Shown here: positions 1 through 9,171 of the stretch, piece by piece | Layout: each line of letters begins with the position of its first letter | How positions within the stretch are numbered: position 1 is the first letter of the stretch | Source: Candidatus Latescibacterota bacterium | GTDB lineage: Bacteria > Latescibacterota > UBA2968 | DNA: 58,801 nt | Reading direction: 5' to 3' | Assembly (NCBI GenBank): GCA_022821275.1 | Contig: JAJEDY010000039.1 | Span: 1 to 58,801, forward strand | Program-made: the position numbers and the translations under genes | The notes under the pieces: generated by a model | Databases searched by the model: none | Told to the model about the DNA's origin: nothing | What the model saw: only the letters and a program-made list of their open reading frames with translations

Positions 1-953
1 ATGGTTTTGTTGAAAAAGGCAATGAAGTCCAAGAGCGATTGCTGGAGGTCTTGGACAGAAGTAAAACTCCCTCTTTTGAGTAGGCGTCGCACAAGAATAG
101 AAAACCAGCATTCAATCTGATTGAGCCAAGAGGCGTGTTTAGGGGTATAAACAAAGCGCACCCGGTGGGCTTCGTCGGTGAGGAAGTCGGCACGGGTTTG
201 CATAGATTTAAGAATCCCGGATTTGCCTTTTTCTCCTAAATCGTCTTGAATGTCGCATACATGGGCTACCCATCGGACTAAGGCTTCGGATTTATGGGTA
301 TTGAGTTGATCAACAACAAAGATCCACGCGCCTTTTGGGTCTTGTGCACAGGTCTGTTGGATGTGCATCTTAAAATCTTTCTCTGTTCGTGTCCGGGATA
401 AGGTTGGGGCAATCACCTGCCCTGTGGCGACTTCAAAATTGCCAATCATGCAAAAGGCTTAAGATCGGCCTCTTTTTAAAAAACGTCCCACACTACGAAC
501 TGAAATGTCCTTTACAATGTCGCGTGCAATAACTTCGAGGCGCAAGACTTGAGGCGTCCAATGGCTGATGGGATACCCACACGCTTTGGGTGCTTCACAC
601 GAGATGGCTACGATTTGAGAGACGACCTGTGCCGAATACGTCACGGGTGTCCCTGGACGAGGCGCATCGGATAAGGCGCCTTTATCTTCTTCGGCTTCAA
701 TCAATGCGAGGTGTTCCTGGTGAACAAGCCACCGCTTGCGCCAAGTAGAGACTGTCCCTCGGTGGACACTCAGTTGCTCGGTCACCTCCGTTATGCTTCT
801 CCCCTGACTGCTGTGAAGGATGATGCTGGCACGTTTGACATGGTGTTGGTAACTGGTATGGCGACGGACAAGCTCTTCTAAAATGGCGCGCTGGTTCACG
901 CTTATGGGCAAGGCACTCGCTTTTTTATAGTAACCAGGCATGGGATCCTCCAA
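1..953 (-). pseudogene. IS630-family transposase remnant, internally deleted
   Basis: The part from 953 down to 459 encodes a 164-residue N-terminal region with a helix-turn-helix (residues about 50-75, including HRGTVSTWRKRW), typical of the DNA-binding half of IS630 transposases. It ends at an in-frame TAA. In the same frame the codons from 458 down to position 1 stay open and encode the catalytic half: VVDQLNTHKS carries the second catalytic Asp and TPKHASWLNQIECWFS the catalytic Glu. The stretch between the halves, which normally carries the first catalytic Asp and is roughly 80-90 residues long in relatives, is missing. The copy is therefore dead through a deletion plus a stop. It runs off the left edge, and I could not define terminal inverted repeats. 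Confidence 0.8.
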
Positions 954-1482
954 GAAAAATTTAGAGACACTTTTGAGAGACTCCCAAATATAAACTCACA
1001 CTATTTATATGTTTATCCTTTTTTGCCAAAATGCACTAGCCATACCAATTTCACTTGCAATTGTCATTGAGGCATGGTTTTGACCACCACGCGCAAACAA
1101 AACGAAGTAATCCAGAAGGTTTTAAGCCACTACGCCTAGGAGTGATAGCAATCTGGTAGTACGACTTACGCCACGTAGCACCCACCTGCCTGAACGGCAT
1201 TTTTTGTCAATGAAAAACCAAAAAGTTGTCTGAACTACAATTGTGAATAAACTCTGGGTAGCTGACATCCCCTATGTGCCCGTCCACGTGGTCGGCTTTT
1301 TGATTTGGCTATTAAACATTGTAAAAGTGTATATTCAAACATGGTCATTTTCATGCAAATATATATGTGTGGCAGGTATTCAGGTTGCTAACTCCAACGT
1401 CTGAAACATACAGTGTCGGTGGCCAAGATTCACCGTTTTTGGCGAAGGTTTTAACTATTGTTGTCATTTTAAGAGGTACCCG
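954..1482. other. intergenic region with no recognisable gene
   Basis: This is 529 bases of AT-richer sequence between the transposase remnant and the next gene. It would contain the right end of the insertion element, but no clear terminal repeat or target duplication is visible. A short open stretch of about 37 codons without a start lies on the minus strand around 1010-1120 and may be decayed coding sequence. No tRNA, terminator or convincing promoter was seen. Confidence 0.4.
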
Positions 1483-2442
1483 ATGGCAAATAAGAAAACG
1501 CGAGCTTACAGCGTTCTATTTGAACAAGCTGTCGAAGATGATAAAGGACTACTATTTATTAATCCAACAGATCTCGCTTTCTTCATGACTAAGAAATGGA
1601 AAATCCACAGCTCCAACAATTCAGCCAGCTTAGCTTCCTATTTAAATCAGATCCTCTCGCGTGGGGAACGAAGTTGCTCAAGTGAACTTCAAGAGCAGTT
1701 GAATAAGGCCATTGATAAACGATTTCAAGAGAGCAAGGCCCAGAATAGCAAATCTCAGAGCGATCTGTGGAAGAAACGCCTTTCCCGTGCGATAGAGGCA
1801 GATAATGCTGATTTTACTTTTCCCCATCCACTAAATACCCAACAATTTACGTACGAGCTCTTTGAACGGGCTGAATATGCAGAGGAACAATTTATCATTA
1901 CGTCGTTTCCACCTGAGTTTGTCCTGACTGAAGATGCGGTAACGCTGCAGAATATCCTGCTACTACGCTTAGGTCTGATCGCCTTTGGAGATGAACAAAA
2001 GTCAGATGAGCCAAAGGTGCGCTATACCTTCAACTTTCCGTCTGTGGAGATGGCGAAAAGGTGGTGGTGGGCTTTATACGATGCAGTTGAGGTCCATGCG
2101 GAAAGAAATTCCCAAAAGGGGTGCGCTTCTGAAGAGGATAATAGCATTCATCAAAAACTCAAGACTCTGAACGACGAAGATCGTCTGGTTGTGCAGGTCA
2201 TACAATCGGAGCTATGTGCCTTGCCAATTGTCGCTTTCGACCCGACTGAGGGTAATGCCTCTGCCTATGTGTTTTTTTATTTTGACGAAATAAGAAACGA
2301 AGGAGGTAAAGCGGCTCAAAATTCTCTGAGTGTGGCTAAGTTGGACCGCCATGCCTATATGACATGGCGTGAGACAGTGTACCGACCTATCCGGCGTGGT
2401 CGAATCGGCGCGGAAAAGATAAAATATTCAGACACTTTTTAA
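1483..2442 (+). CDS. hypothetical protein, 319 residues
   Basis: I do not recognise this family. The product is a soluble, mixed-charge protein with no signal peptide or membrane segment. The N-terminal third (about residues 1-110) is rich in Lys, Gln and Ser and looks helical. The rest contains aromatic-rich segments such as RWWWALYDAV near residue 193 and a basic C-terminus (YRPIRRGRIG). The ATG is preceded by a plausible ribosome site (AAGAGG, 7 bases upstream). Its codon use is more AT-rich than the housekeeping genes to the right, and it sits beside a transposase remnant, so horizontal acquisition is plausible. Function unknown. Confidence 0.7.
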   Translation: MANKKTRAYSVLFEQAVEDDKGLLFINPTDLAFFMTKKWKIHSSNNSASLASYLNQILSRGERSCSSELQEQLNKAIDKRFQESKAQNSKSQSDLWKKRLSRAIEADNADFTFPHPLNTQQFTYELFERAEYAEEQFIITSFPPEFVLTEDAVTLQNILLLRLGLIAFGDEQKSDEPKVRYTFNFPSVEMAKRWWWALYDAVEVHAERNSQKGCASEEDNSIHQKLKTLNDEDRLVVQVIQSELCALPIVAFDPTEGNASAYVFFYFDEIRNEGGKAAQNSLSVAKLDRHAYMTWRETVYRPIRRGRIGAEKIKYSDTF

Positions 2443-2467
2443 AAACCTGAGTTGATTCTGTGCGGAC

Positions 2468-3355
2468 ATGAAAACACACATTACCCAATTCCTCACCCAT
2501 CTATCGCGGCAGCGGCGATTGTCCGATCATACGTGTGCGGCATATGCGACGGATCTGGATCAGTTCGCCGCTTTTTTGCATGGGCGTCAGATAGATCGCG
2601 TGGAACAGATCGATCGGAATGCGGTGCGGGATTTTTTGAGCTTCTTGCACAATAAGGGATTTGGTCGGCGGTCTGTTGCCCGAAAGCTGGCGGCGGTGCG
2701 AACATTTTTGAGTTATTTGTGCAATGTGGGCGATTTGGATCGGAATCCAGCATTCGATGTGCGCCCACCCAGGCAGGATAAGATATTGCCCGTTTATCTG
2801 GATGTTGATGAGGTTGCCCGCGCGATGTCCCTGCCGTCGCCCAATACGGTATTGGGATTGCGCGATCGGGCGATTTTGGAGTTGTTTTATAGCGCGGGAA
2901 TTCGGTTGCGCGAGCTTGCGGGACTTAAAATTGAGGCTGTGGATCTGGCAGATAAACTGGTGCGGGTCGTGGGCAAGGGCAATAAGGAGCGCTTGGTTCC
3001 TTTTGGGGAACCGGCTCGGGTCGCACTGGTGGCTTATTTGATGCGGCGGGAAGAACTGATTTCTGAACAGACGGTCGATCAACGGCATTTGTTTTTGGCG
3101 CGCTCTGGGCGTCCGCTGAGTCCGAGTGGGATTCAAGGGCGCGTTGCCCGGTATCTCAGCAAGGCGACCGGACGCGCTTTGTCCCCCCATGCATTGCGCC
3201 ACGCCTATGCGACCCATCTGCTGGACGCGGGTGCAGATCTCAATGCGGTGAAGGAATTGCTCGGCCATGCGAGTCTTTCTACCACGCAAGTTTATACGCA
3301 TGTGAGTGTCGAGCGGTTAAAAAGAGCCTATCGACAAGCACATCCACGGGCGTGA
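2468..3355 (+). CDS. xerC: tyrosine recombinase XerC/XerD type
   Basis: Site-specific tyrosine recombinase, the class that resolves chromosome dimers at dif sites. The 295-residue length matches the family. An N-terminal SAM-like core-binding domain (about 1-90) is followed by the catalytic domain with the full active set: Arg148 (GIRLREL), the hairpin lysine in GKGNKER (170-173), His241 and Arg244 (HALRH), His267 (LLGHASL) and the nucleophile Tyr276 (QVYTHV). XerC versus XerD cannot be decided from sequence alone, and an integrase role is possible. The gene stands alone just left of intergenic repeats. The start is the first ATG, 26 bases after the preceding stop. Confidence 0.9.
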   Translation: MKTHITQFLTHLSRQRRLSDHTCAAYATDLDQFAAFLHGRQIDRVEQIDRNAVRDFLSFLHNKGFGRRSVARKLAAVRTFLSYLCNVGDLDRNPAFDVRPPRQDKILPVYLDVDEVARAMSLPSPNTVLGLRDRAILELFYSAGIRLRELAGLKIEAVDLADKLVRVVGKGNKERLVPFGEPARVALVAYLMRREELISEQTVDQRHLFLARSGRPLSPSGIQGRVARYLSKATGRALSPHALRHAYATHLLDAGADLNAVKELLGHASLSTTQVYTHVSVERLKRAYRQAHPRA

Positions 3356-3360
3356 AAGGC

Positions 3361-3389
3361 AATTAAAAATTAAAAATTAGGAATTGGGA
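3361..3389. repeat. short AT-rich intergenic tandem repeat
   Basis: The 8-mer ATTAAAAA occurs twice in tandem and is followed by TTAGGAATTGGGAA, directly after the recombinase stop. Near-identical short tandem units are found between genes in cyanobacteria and some other environmental bacteria. Function unknown. Confidence 0.5.
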
Positions 3390-3578
3390 ATGAACACAGG
3401 ACAGACGATAGGTTGCAGAAGGAGTGATCCCCCATCTCATTCCATAGATTTACAGGAACGCGGTATTGACAAAGCACAGGCAGCAAATTTGCGTGAACGC
3501 CTTGCGACCTTTGCCGAAGACTGGGAAAGCCCTGAAATGAGTATTTATGACAACTATGACGCAGCCAAATCCAATTAG
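3390..3578 (+). CDS. small acidic protein, possible antitoxin-like remnant
   Basis: A 62-codon ORF whose second half (LRERLATFAEDWESPEMSIY and the following DNYDAAKSN) resembles the C-terminal tail of small antitoxin-like proteins that often precede MazF/PemK-type toxins. That likeness is from memory. No toxin gene follows; the next gene encodes an Ig-like protein and its ORF overlaps this one. The first 20 codons look non-conserved, so this may be a truncated or orphan antitoxin. Start is ATG; a TTG lies two codons earlier. No good ribosome site was seen. Confidence 0.4.
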   Translation: MNTGQTIGCRRSDPPSHSIDLQERGIDKAQAANLRERLATFAEDWESPEMSIYDNYDAAKSN

Positions 3579-5286
3579 ACATGCCTGTGCTCGCGTCTCG
3601 CGTCTTATATCTTGCCTTTTATCGGTGTTTATCGGTGTTCATCTGTGGTTGCATCTTACGACTTACCTTTTTTTCTTTTTAATTTTTTTTGCCTGTGCGC
3701 GGCAGATGCCTCCGCCGGGAGGACCGCTCGATAAAACGCCGCCGAGGGTGGTCAATACAGTGCCTGCAGATGATTCTGTGCGAGTCGGGTTGGATACGCC
3801 GATTCGCATTCGTTTTTCTGAGGCGATGGATCGCAGGTCGGTCGAGCGGGCATTATTTATTTCGCCACAGGGTGCTGAGGAATTCGATTTCAAGTGGCGT
3901 GGGGATGTGCTGGAAGTTCGGTCGTCCGGTGGTTTGCAGGCCGACCGGACGTATCTGATTACGGTGGGGCAGGAGAGCGCGGATGAGTGGCGCAACCGCA
4001 TGCGGGCTTCTTATAGTTTTGGATTTGCGACGGGGGATCGCTTAAATCGCGGGGAACTCAATGGGCGGGTGTTGAAGTCTAAGGAGGAGAGGGGACAGGT
4101 TTTTGTCTGGGCTTATGATCTGTCTGTGGTGACGGCACCCGATCCGGGAAGTGATCGCCCCACGTATGTGACGCAGCCCGATGAAACGGGTGATTTTGTG
4201 TTGCCGCGTTTGGGCTCTGGGGATTATCGGATATTTGCTTTTGGCGACCGGAATAATGATCGCACGTATTCATCTGGCGACTTGTTGGCGCTTCCGCCCG
4301 GCGATGTGGCGCTTTCAGATGAGGGGCGCGTTCGCCTGGGCGATCTCAAACTCGCGGTGCGCGATACATCAGCACCTGCGCTCGTTGCCGCACGAACGCC
4401 CGATCAACAGCATGTTTTGATGCGTTTTGATGAACCTGTGCGCGTTTTGGGCGTTGAAATATCTGGGCTATCGGTGTTGGAGATATATCAAGACCCCGCT
4501 GACTCGAGTGGGGTGGGGTTGATTACCGAACCGCAAACGCAGGGTGCGGAATATAAAGCCCGGGTTGATGTCGCAGATCGGTGGGGCAATCGCGATGCCA
4601 CAGATGTAATGGTGCGAGGCGATGGGACGCGCGATCGGCGTGCGCCAGAGGTGCTGGTACGCATACCAGCGGAGAATGCCGAGCATGTTTTGCCAACGGC
4701 TGTGATTCGCATGTTGTTTTCCGATGCGATGCGCGTAGATGCCGTGTCCGACTTCTGGATAGCGTCGGATTCGACGGTTGTTCCCTTGGGGCATTTTGAA
4801 TGGGTTGTGCCCAATCATCTCGTGTTTATACCGGATAGTCTGTGGACGAGTGGGGAGACGGTGCGGCTTATTGGAAATCGCGAGAGACTCCTGGATATTG
4901 GCGGCAATGTTCTTTCTGAACCGATTTCGTTTGTTTTTTCTGTGATGGATACCGCGGCACTGGGGCATATTTCCGGGACGACGTCTTCTCCTGATATGGT
5001 GATATGGGTGGAGGGGTTGACGCATGACTTTTTTCGGGAGCAGGTTTTGCAGGATACGACGTTTAGTTTGACAAATTTGCTTCCGGGGACGTATCGCATT
5101 TCCGGATATTTAGATCGCGATCACAATGGTCAGTGGATGTCTGGACAGGTCCATCCGTTTGTGCCCGCAGAGCCGTTGATCGTGCAGGCTGATACCGTGG
5201 AGGTACGGGCGCGGTGGGAGACGGAGGCCGGAAAGTTGGAATCCAAAATCTGGTGGATGTTGCCATCTGATGAAAAGAGTCCGTGA
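3547..5286 (+). CDS. Ig-like (Big_5/SbsA-type) domain lipoprotein
   Basis: Probable outer-surface lipoprotein. A hydrophobic stretch ends in the lipobox-like LIFFAC, giving a lipidated Cys at about residue 50 from the first ATG. It carries at least two Big_5-type Ig-like domains: one starts at PRVVNTVPADDSVRVGL (about 66-165) and a second at RAPEVLVRIPAENAEHVLP (about 367-470). The C-terminal part (GTYRISGYLDRDHNGQW) resembles a carboxypeptidase-regulatory-like beta fold. The start is uncertain: the 100 bases after the first ATG include an intergenic-type repeat, and an in-frame TTG at 3649 or GTG at 3625 would give a shorter lipoprotein signal peptide. The stop overlaps the next start by one base, suggesting coupled translation. 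Specific role unknown. Confidence 0.75.
   Translation: MTTMTQPNPIRHACARVSRLISCLLSVFIGVHLWLHLTTYLFFFLIFFACARQMPPPGGPLDKTPPRVVNTVPADDSVRVGLDTPIRIRFSEAMDRRSVERALFISPQGAEEFDFKWRGDVLEVRSSGGLQADRTYLITVGQESADEWRNRMRASYSFGFATGDRLNRGELNGRVLKSKEERGQVFVWAYDLSVVTAPDPGSDRPTYVTQPDETGDFVLPRLGSGDYRIFAFGDRNNDRTYSSGDLLALPPGDVALSDEGRVRLGDLKLAVRDTSAPALVAARTPDQQHVLMRFDEPVRVLGVEISGLSVLEIYQDPADSSGVGLITEPQTQGAEYKARVDVADRWGNRDATDVMVRGDGTRDRRAPEVLVRIPAENAEHVLPTAVIRMLFSDAMRVDAVSDFWIASDSTVVPLGHFEWVVPNHLVFIPDSLWTSGETVRLIGNRERLLDIGGNVLSEPISFVFSVMDTAALGHISGTTSSPDMVIWVEGLTHDFFREQVLQDTTFSLTNLLPGTYRISGYLDRDHNGQWMSGQVHPFVPAEPLIVQADTVEVRARWETEAGKLESKIWWMLPSDEKSP
3621..3650. repeat. tandem decamer repeat, ATCGGTGTTT family
   Basis: Three consecutive 10-base units, ATCGGTGTTT, ATCGGTGTTC and ATCTGTGGTT. 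This is the kind of short unit seen as dispersed intergenic repeats in several environmental genomes. It falls inside the nominal 5' end of the Ig-like lipoprotein ORF and is a reason to suspect a later start for that gene. Confidence 0.4.
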
Positions 5287-5675
5287 TGTTTTTTTGGAAA
5301 TATCGAGATCTGTTGCATCAAGTGGGTGTTATTATTGGTCTTCTGATATTGATGTGCGTGGTGTTGTTTTATCAGTTTACATATCGCACGCCCGAAGACG
5401 CAGAGCGAGAACGCGCCCGTATTATGTTGCAACGCATTGCGGCTCTACAACACGCATATCGCTCTGAGTATGGCACTTATTTGCCTATCGATGAAAAAAA
5501 TAATAGTCGTATTTTACAACTCAATAATGCGCCCGGGCGATTTCGCTATCGGGTGACCGTTTCGGAGGATGGCTTTATGGCGTATGCAGAAGCGGATTTT
5601 GATCGAGATGGCAAAGCCGAGGTGTGGGTGGTGGATGCAACGGGATCGGACCCGGTACTTAAACACGAGGATTAA
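5286..5675 (+). CDS. pilin/pseudopilin-like single-pass membrane protein
   Basis: A 129-residue protein with one strongly hydrophobic segment (about residues 11-30, VGVIIGLLILMCVVLFY). A helix with RARIMLQRIAALQHAYRSEY follows, then a C-terminal beta region containing AEADFDRDGKAEVWVV, a layout like type IV pilins and pseudopilins. The usual prepilin cleavage motif (G-F-x-x-x-E) is not evident, so processing is doubtful. The ATG overlaps the stop of the preceding gene; a GTG one codon earlier is also possible. It lies between two secreted-protein genes and may be cotranscribed with them. Confidence 0.65.
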   Translation: MFFWKYRDLLHQVGVIIGLLILMCVVLFYQFTYRTPEDAERERARIMLQRIAALQHAYRSEYGTYLPIDEKNNSRILQLNNAPGRFRYRVTVSEDGFMAYAEADFDRDGKAEVWVVDATGSDPVLKHED

Positions 5676-5678
5676 ATT

Positions 5679-8180
5679 GTGAAAAAAATATGTGTTATTG
5701 GCCTTCTGCTCGCTCTGTGGATTGGTGCGGAAGGGTATGTGATTCTAACAGAGACAAATTCGCGTGGGCGTATTGTGATAAAGCGCTGGTCGCCTTCTCG
5801 GGCCGGGGCTGGTATTCCCTTTGTGGTCAATGCCGGGAGTTTTCCCTTTCCCGAGACCGAGGTGGTGCGGATTGCACAACGCGGGTTTAATGACTGGGGC
5901 GCGGTGCCATCGGCATTTATTTCATTTGAATATGAAGGTACAGCACAGCTTGAAGCGTCGGGTGGTGATAATCGCAATTTGATTTTTTACGACGCGACGG
6001 GAGAGGTTATAGGCGCACCCGAGGGATCGGGCGTCATTGCATTTGCACGGATCAACAATAACGACGACGGTTTGATTACGGATGTGGATATTGTTTTTAA
6101 TGGACGGGATTGGAAGTTTTCGATAGATGAGAATAATACGCCTGAGGATCTTGTTGATCTTCAGGGTGTGATGACGCATGAAATCGGTCATCTTTTGGGG
6201 CTGGATCATAGCCCTCTGGTAGGGGAACCCGTAGATCGTCCTACGATGTATCCCTATAATACGGCCTCGGCGCCGCGTGAGGAGCGTTCTCTGGAACCCG
6301 ATGATCTCGCCGGGATAACGGCACTGTACCCGGTAGAAGGGCTAACTGGCGGTGTGAGGGGGCAGGTTTTGAGTGCGGATGGACCCGCATTTGGCGTGCA
6401 TGTGGTGGCTTATCAGGCAGACACTGATGTGTTTGTCGCGAGTTCTCTGTCGGGTTCTGCCGGCGAACAAAAGGGACCCAATGGCGATGGTCGTTATGAA
6501 ATTCTCGGGTTGCCCCCGGGCGATTATCACATTGCGATTGAGCAACACCATGGCGCAATTTCCGCTGATAATTTTGGCGGTATTTTTCAGACGTTATATG
6601 AGGCAAGACTTGACAAAGAGTATTACAAAAATGCGTTTGTGCAGGACAATGCCCAGATTGTGCGCGTTGAAATCGATCGCGTGATAGAAAATATCGACTT
6701 CGCGATTGGGCCTTCTGCGCCGGGCGCGCCTTTTGTTCGGGAGACTATTTTTCCAGCGAATACGCCCGATCCCAATGGTCCTTATCGCTTTTCGGCAAGG
6801 ATCACCGATGATCAGGGGGTGGCAACGGTTGAGTTGCGTTATCGGATCAATGGTGGGGGCGAGCAGGTGCTGCCAATGGTTCCCACGGGTAACGATATTT
6901 TTGCCGCTGAACTCGACGGCCAAAATGTGGGGACGAGGGTTGAATATAGAGTGATCGCGCGTGATGGCGATGGCAATGAAACGCCTTCGCCAGCATCTGA
7001 TTTGCCCATGCTGCAATTCGATGTGATATCGCTTTCTGGATCGCCCGTACTTTTTGTTGCATTGCGAGATGCAGATGCGGTGGCGGCTGTCGATATGGGA
7101 ACGGGGGAAGAGGTGGCGCGCATTCCCACTGGCGTGGTGCCCTTAAGTGTTTTGATGACGCCGGATGAGCGCTATTTGTTTGTCGCCAATACGGGGGGGG
7201 TTATCAGTACTGATGAGAATAGGCTCACGGTTATCGAGACAGCCACGCATCAGGTAGCGGCGGTTATTGAAGTTGATATTGGGCCGCTGGATCTCACGGT
7301 GAGCGCGGATGGACAGCTGGTCTATGTCACCAATTCAGAGTCTAAGAGTATTTCGGTTATCGATGTGGCGAGTTTGACGCGGCGCACTCGCATTCGGGTG
7401 CCGATTAGCGGAGAGCGCGGTCCTTATGGCGTGGCGATTCACCCGGATGGGAAGCGGCTTTATGTCACAGATATCAATGGCAATCAGGTATTAATTGTCG
7501 ATACCGCACGCAGAGCGACGATTGGGCGCATTGATGTGATTGAGGACCCCCGATCACTGGTTATATCTGCGGATGGGACGCGGTTGTATGTGTCGGGAGG
7601 GGACTTTGGTGACACTGGTGCTGGCGGTATTGCGGTGATTGATACCGAGTCGGAGTCTGTGGTGACAACGATTTTTGTAGATGGTGGGGTATTTCGCCTC
7701 GCTTTATCGCCGGATGGTTCGAGGTTATACGGAACCGATCGCGCAAATGCCCAATTGATCGTCGTCGATGTGGCGCAAAATCGCGTTGTGAATACTGTCC
7801 AGGTCTTGCCCGAAGGTGAAGAGACGCGCGATTTGTTTGTGTCACGCGACGGGTCGCAAATCTATGTGGCGAACCAGAATTCGAATGAACTGGTTATTTT
7901 TGATGCGGAGTCGTTTCAGATTTTGAGAACGCTGAGTTTTGAGGATAGGCCGCGCGGTATAGCGTTGCGTTCTCAGCCGGCTGTGTTTCTGCCTTTGAAG
8001 GAGATAGCCAGTAAAGCGGATTTCGATGGCAGTGGAAGGATTGACTTTGGCGATTTTCTCCTGTTTGTCGCTGCGTTTGGTGCCGGTGATTCCGATGCGC
8101 GTTTTGATTTAAATGGGGATGGTCAGGTCAATTTCGGCGATTTTATTTTGTTTACCAGTGTTTTCGGAAGAACAGCGTGA
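5679..8180 (+). CDS. secreted matrixin-type metalloprotease with YVTN propeller and dockerin-like tail
   Basis: Secreted multidomain protein of 833 residues starting at GTG with an N-terminal signal peptide (about 1-18). The first 220 residues form a matrixin-type zinc protease: HEIGHLLGLDH at 167-177 gives the three zinc His and the catalytic Glu, and PTMYP about 12 residues later fits the Met-turn. A carboxypeptidase-regulatory-like segment and an Ig-like segment follow (about 225-445). Next comes a beta-propeller of YVTN-type repeats (about 455-770; LFVANTGG, VYVTNSESKSISVIDV). The last 55 residues hold two EF-hand-like repeats of dockerin type (FDGSGRIDFGDFL and FDLNGDGQVNFGDFI). The substrate is unknown. 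Confidence 0.85.
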   Translation: MKKICVIGLLLALWIGAEGYVILTETNSRGRIVIKRWSPSRAGAGIPFVVNAGSFPFPETEVVRIAQRGFNDWGAVPSAFISFEYEGTAQLEASGGDNRNLIFYDATGEVIGAPEGSGVIAFARINNNDDGLITDVDIVFNGRDWKFSIDENNTPEDLVDLQGVMTHEIGHLLGLDHSPLVGEPVDRPTMYPYNTASAPREERSLEPDDLAGITALYPVEGLTGGVRGQVLSADGPAFGVHVVAYQADTDVFVASSLSGSAGEQKGPNGDGRYEILGLPPGDYHIAIEQHHGAISADNFGGIFQTLYEARLDKEYYKNAFVQDNAQIVRVEIDRVIENIDFAIGPSAPGAPFVRETIFPANTPDPNGPYRFSARITDDQGVATVELRYRINGGGEQVLPMVPTGNDIFAAELDGQNVGTRVEYRVIARDGDGNETPSPASDLPMLQFDVISLSGSPVLFVALRDADAVAAVDMGTGEEVARIPTGVVPLSVLMTPDERYLFVANTGGVISTDENRLTVIETATHQVAAVIEVDIGPLDLTVSADGQLVYVTNSESKSISVIDVASLTRRTRIRVPISGERGPYGVAIHPDGKRLYVTDINGNQVLIVDTARRATIGRIDVIEDPRSLVISADGTRLYVSGGDFGDTGAGGIAVIDTESESVVTTIFVDGGVFRLALSPDGSRLYGTDRANAQLIVVDVAQNRVVNTVQVLPEGEETRDLFVSRDGSQIYVANQNSNELVIFDAESFQILRTLSFEDRPRGIALRSQPAVFLPLKEIASKADFDGSGRIDFGDFLLFVAAFGAGDSDARFDLNGDGQVNFGDFILFTSVFGRTA

Positions 8181-8199
8181 TATGCGATAATCCTCTAAA

Positions 8200-8231
8200 A
8201 AAAGCTCTGGATTTCCAGGGCTTTTTTTTTC
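8200..8231 (+). terminator. intrinsic terminator after the matrixin gene
   Basis: Stem AGCTCTGG / CCAGGGCT (one G-T pair) with an ATTT loop, followed by a run of nine T. It closes the 3.5-8.2 kb group of secreted-protein genes. Confidence 0.8.
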
Positions 8232-8300
8232 TACCCTTATAAATTGTGGTGTATATTGCAGTGATGTGAAATTTTTTAATTTTTTTACGAGGAGGATGTG

Positions 8301-9164
8301 ATGACATTTGGACAAGGTGATTATGTCTATACGGTGCAGGAAAATTGGTGGACGCTACCCGAAGGCTGGTCGTTTGGGTGGGTACCGGCGGTGGCTGTTG
8401 ATTCGCAGGACCGCGTTTATGTGTACAGTCGCAGCGAGCATCCGATGGTGGTCTTTGACCGCGAAGGCAATTTTTTGTCTTCCTGGGGCGAAGATGTGTT
8501 AAAAGATGCGCATGGCATTTATATCGATGCTGAGGATCACGTCTATTGTGTGGAGCGCAATACGCATTGTTTGCGGAAGTTTAGTTGTGATGGCGAGTTG
8601 TTGATGACGGTGGGGACGCCGGATCGGGAAGGCGATGAGGGCGAGCCGTTTCGGTTGCCGACCGATGTGGCATTTGACTCCGAAGGGTTTATGTATGTGT
8701 CCGACGGATACGGCAATGCGAGAATGCACAAGTTTACGCCCGATGGCGAGTTGATCAAGTCCTGGGGCGAACCGGGCGCGGGACCGGGGCAATTTGATCT
8801 GGTTCATTCTGTGCGGGTCGATAAGGATGACCGTTTGTGGGTGGCAGATCGGAGCAATAATCGCATTCAGTTTTTCGATACTGAGGGCAATTTTCAGGGC
8901 GAGTGGACGGGTTTGCACCAACCCGATACGGTTTATATTGATGACGATGATGGTGTGGTTTATATCGCGGAGTTGGAGCAGCGGGTGAGTATCTGGACGG
9001 TTGATGGTGAGAAGTTATCCGAGTGGGGGCGCGGGATTGAAAGCGATGTTCCGGGGGAGTTCAAAAAGTGTCCGCACGGTATCTGGCTGGATTCACACGG
9101 CGATTTGTACGTGGGAGAAGTGCAGACAGATGGCCGATTGCAGAAGTTTATTCGGCAAAGGTAA
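8301..9164 (+). CDS. NHL-repeat six-bladed beta-propeller protein
   Basis: A 287-residue protein built from NHL-type repeats. Repeated units include AVDSQDRVYVYSRSEHPMVV, AFDSEGFMYVSDGYGN and RVDKDDRLWVADRSNNRIQ, spaced 40-50 residues apart as in a six-bladed propeller related to peptidyl-hydroxyglycine lyases and bacterial NHL proteins. There is no signal peptide, so it is probably cytoplasmic. A strong ribosome site (GGAGGA) precedes ATG; a GTG lies one codon earlier. No catalytic function can be assigned from sequence. Confidence 0.85.
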   Translation: MTFGQGDYVYTVQENWWTLPEGWSFGWVPAVAVDSQDRVYVYSRSEHPMVVFDREGNFLSSWGEDVLKDAHGIYIDAEDHVYCVERNTHCLRKFSCDGELLMTVGTPDREGDEGEPFRLPTDVAFDSEGFMYVSDGYGNARMHKFTPDGELIKSWGEPGAGPGQFDLVHSVRVDKDDRLWVADRSNNRIQFFDTEGNFQGEWTGLHQPDTVYIDDDDGVVYIAELEQRVSIWTVDGEKLSEWGRGIESDVPGEFKKCPHGIWLDSHGDLYVGEVQTDGRLQKFIRQR

Positions 9165-9171
9165 GACAGTA

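Noticed and set aside
1367-1588. 73-codon ORF overlapping the start of the 319-residue protein
   Set aside because: No ribosome site or family likeness, and it overlaps a better-supported gene.
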